Part shown: positions 12,824 through 12,834 of the stretch, one piece after another
Position numbering within the stretch: position 1 is the first letter of the stretch
Layout: every line of letters starts with the position of its first letter
Assembly: GCA_020431945.1 (NCBI GenBank)
Contig: JAGQHH010000288.1
Location: 1 to 12,834 of the forward strand
Direction: 5' to 3'
DNA length: 12,834 bases
DNA from: Cyanobacteria bacterium HKST-UBA02
Lineage (GTDB): Bacteria; Cyanobacteriota; Vampirovibrionia; Obscuribacterales; Obscuribacteraceae
Translations under genes and position numbers: made by a program
Notes under the pieces: generated by a model
Told to the model about the DNA's origin: nothing
The model's database searches: none
The model's input: only the letters and a program-made list of their open reading frames with translations

Positions 12824-12834
12824 GCCTTTCTTGA

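Overview
The window reads as chromosomal DNA from a GC-rich, probably diderm bacterium. Secreted proteins with Ala-X-Ala signal peptides, a TonB C-terminal-like domain, a eukaryotic-type Ser/Thr kinase fold and several TTG starts point that way. A member of the Obscuribacterales/Vampirovibrionia (the non-photosynthetic relatives of cyanobacteria) would fit this style of gene content, but that is only a guess. There are no tRNA or rRNA genes, transposases, phage genes, CRISPR arrays or recognisable defence cassettes.

Layout, left to right. (1) The 3' end of a large unidentified protein (+, cut by the left edge) converges on a fused membrane/spermidine-synthase-like protein (-, 1182-3620). (2) A divergent intergenic region separates that gene from a secreted protein (+, 3765-4487), which converges on a membrane-anchored kinase-fold protein (-, 4508-6502). 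This protein has lost the catalytic Asp of the HRD motif. (3) An AT-rich divergent promoter region with a nested dyad separates it from a small secreted Lys-tailed protein (+, 6686-6979) and a secreted TPR-like protein (+, 7072-8244). (4) Two minus-strand genes follow: a repeat-rich protein (9506-10294) and an exported TonB_C plus trypsin-like fusion (8256-9443) whose protease triad is broken (Pro-Asp-Thr in place of His-Asp-Ser). (5) On the right are an unknown His-rich protein (+, 10508-11029), a SAM methyltransferase resembling the pseudaminic-acid-associated methylases (+, 11215-11856), a 21-bp tandem-repeat array (11880-12140), and an isochorismatase-family cysteine hydrolase (-, 12130-12729).

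The genes do not form one pathway. The common thread is the cell envelope (five predicted exported or membrane proteins), with two degenerate enzymes, a pseudokinase and a pseudoprotease, about 2 kb apart. A second thread is repeat expansion: 6-, 17-, 21-, 27- and 42-bp DNA repeats and a 12-residue protein repeat. Two of the DNA arrays run across the stop codon of a gene. The most novel-looking items are the two pseudoenzymes and the 21-bp array, which hides a 101-codon open frame rich in Lys, Ala and Pro, in the manner of histone H1 tails. No coherent new multi-gene system can be demonstrated from the sequence alone.
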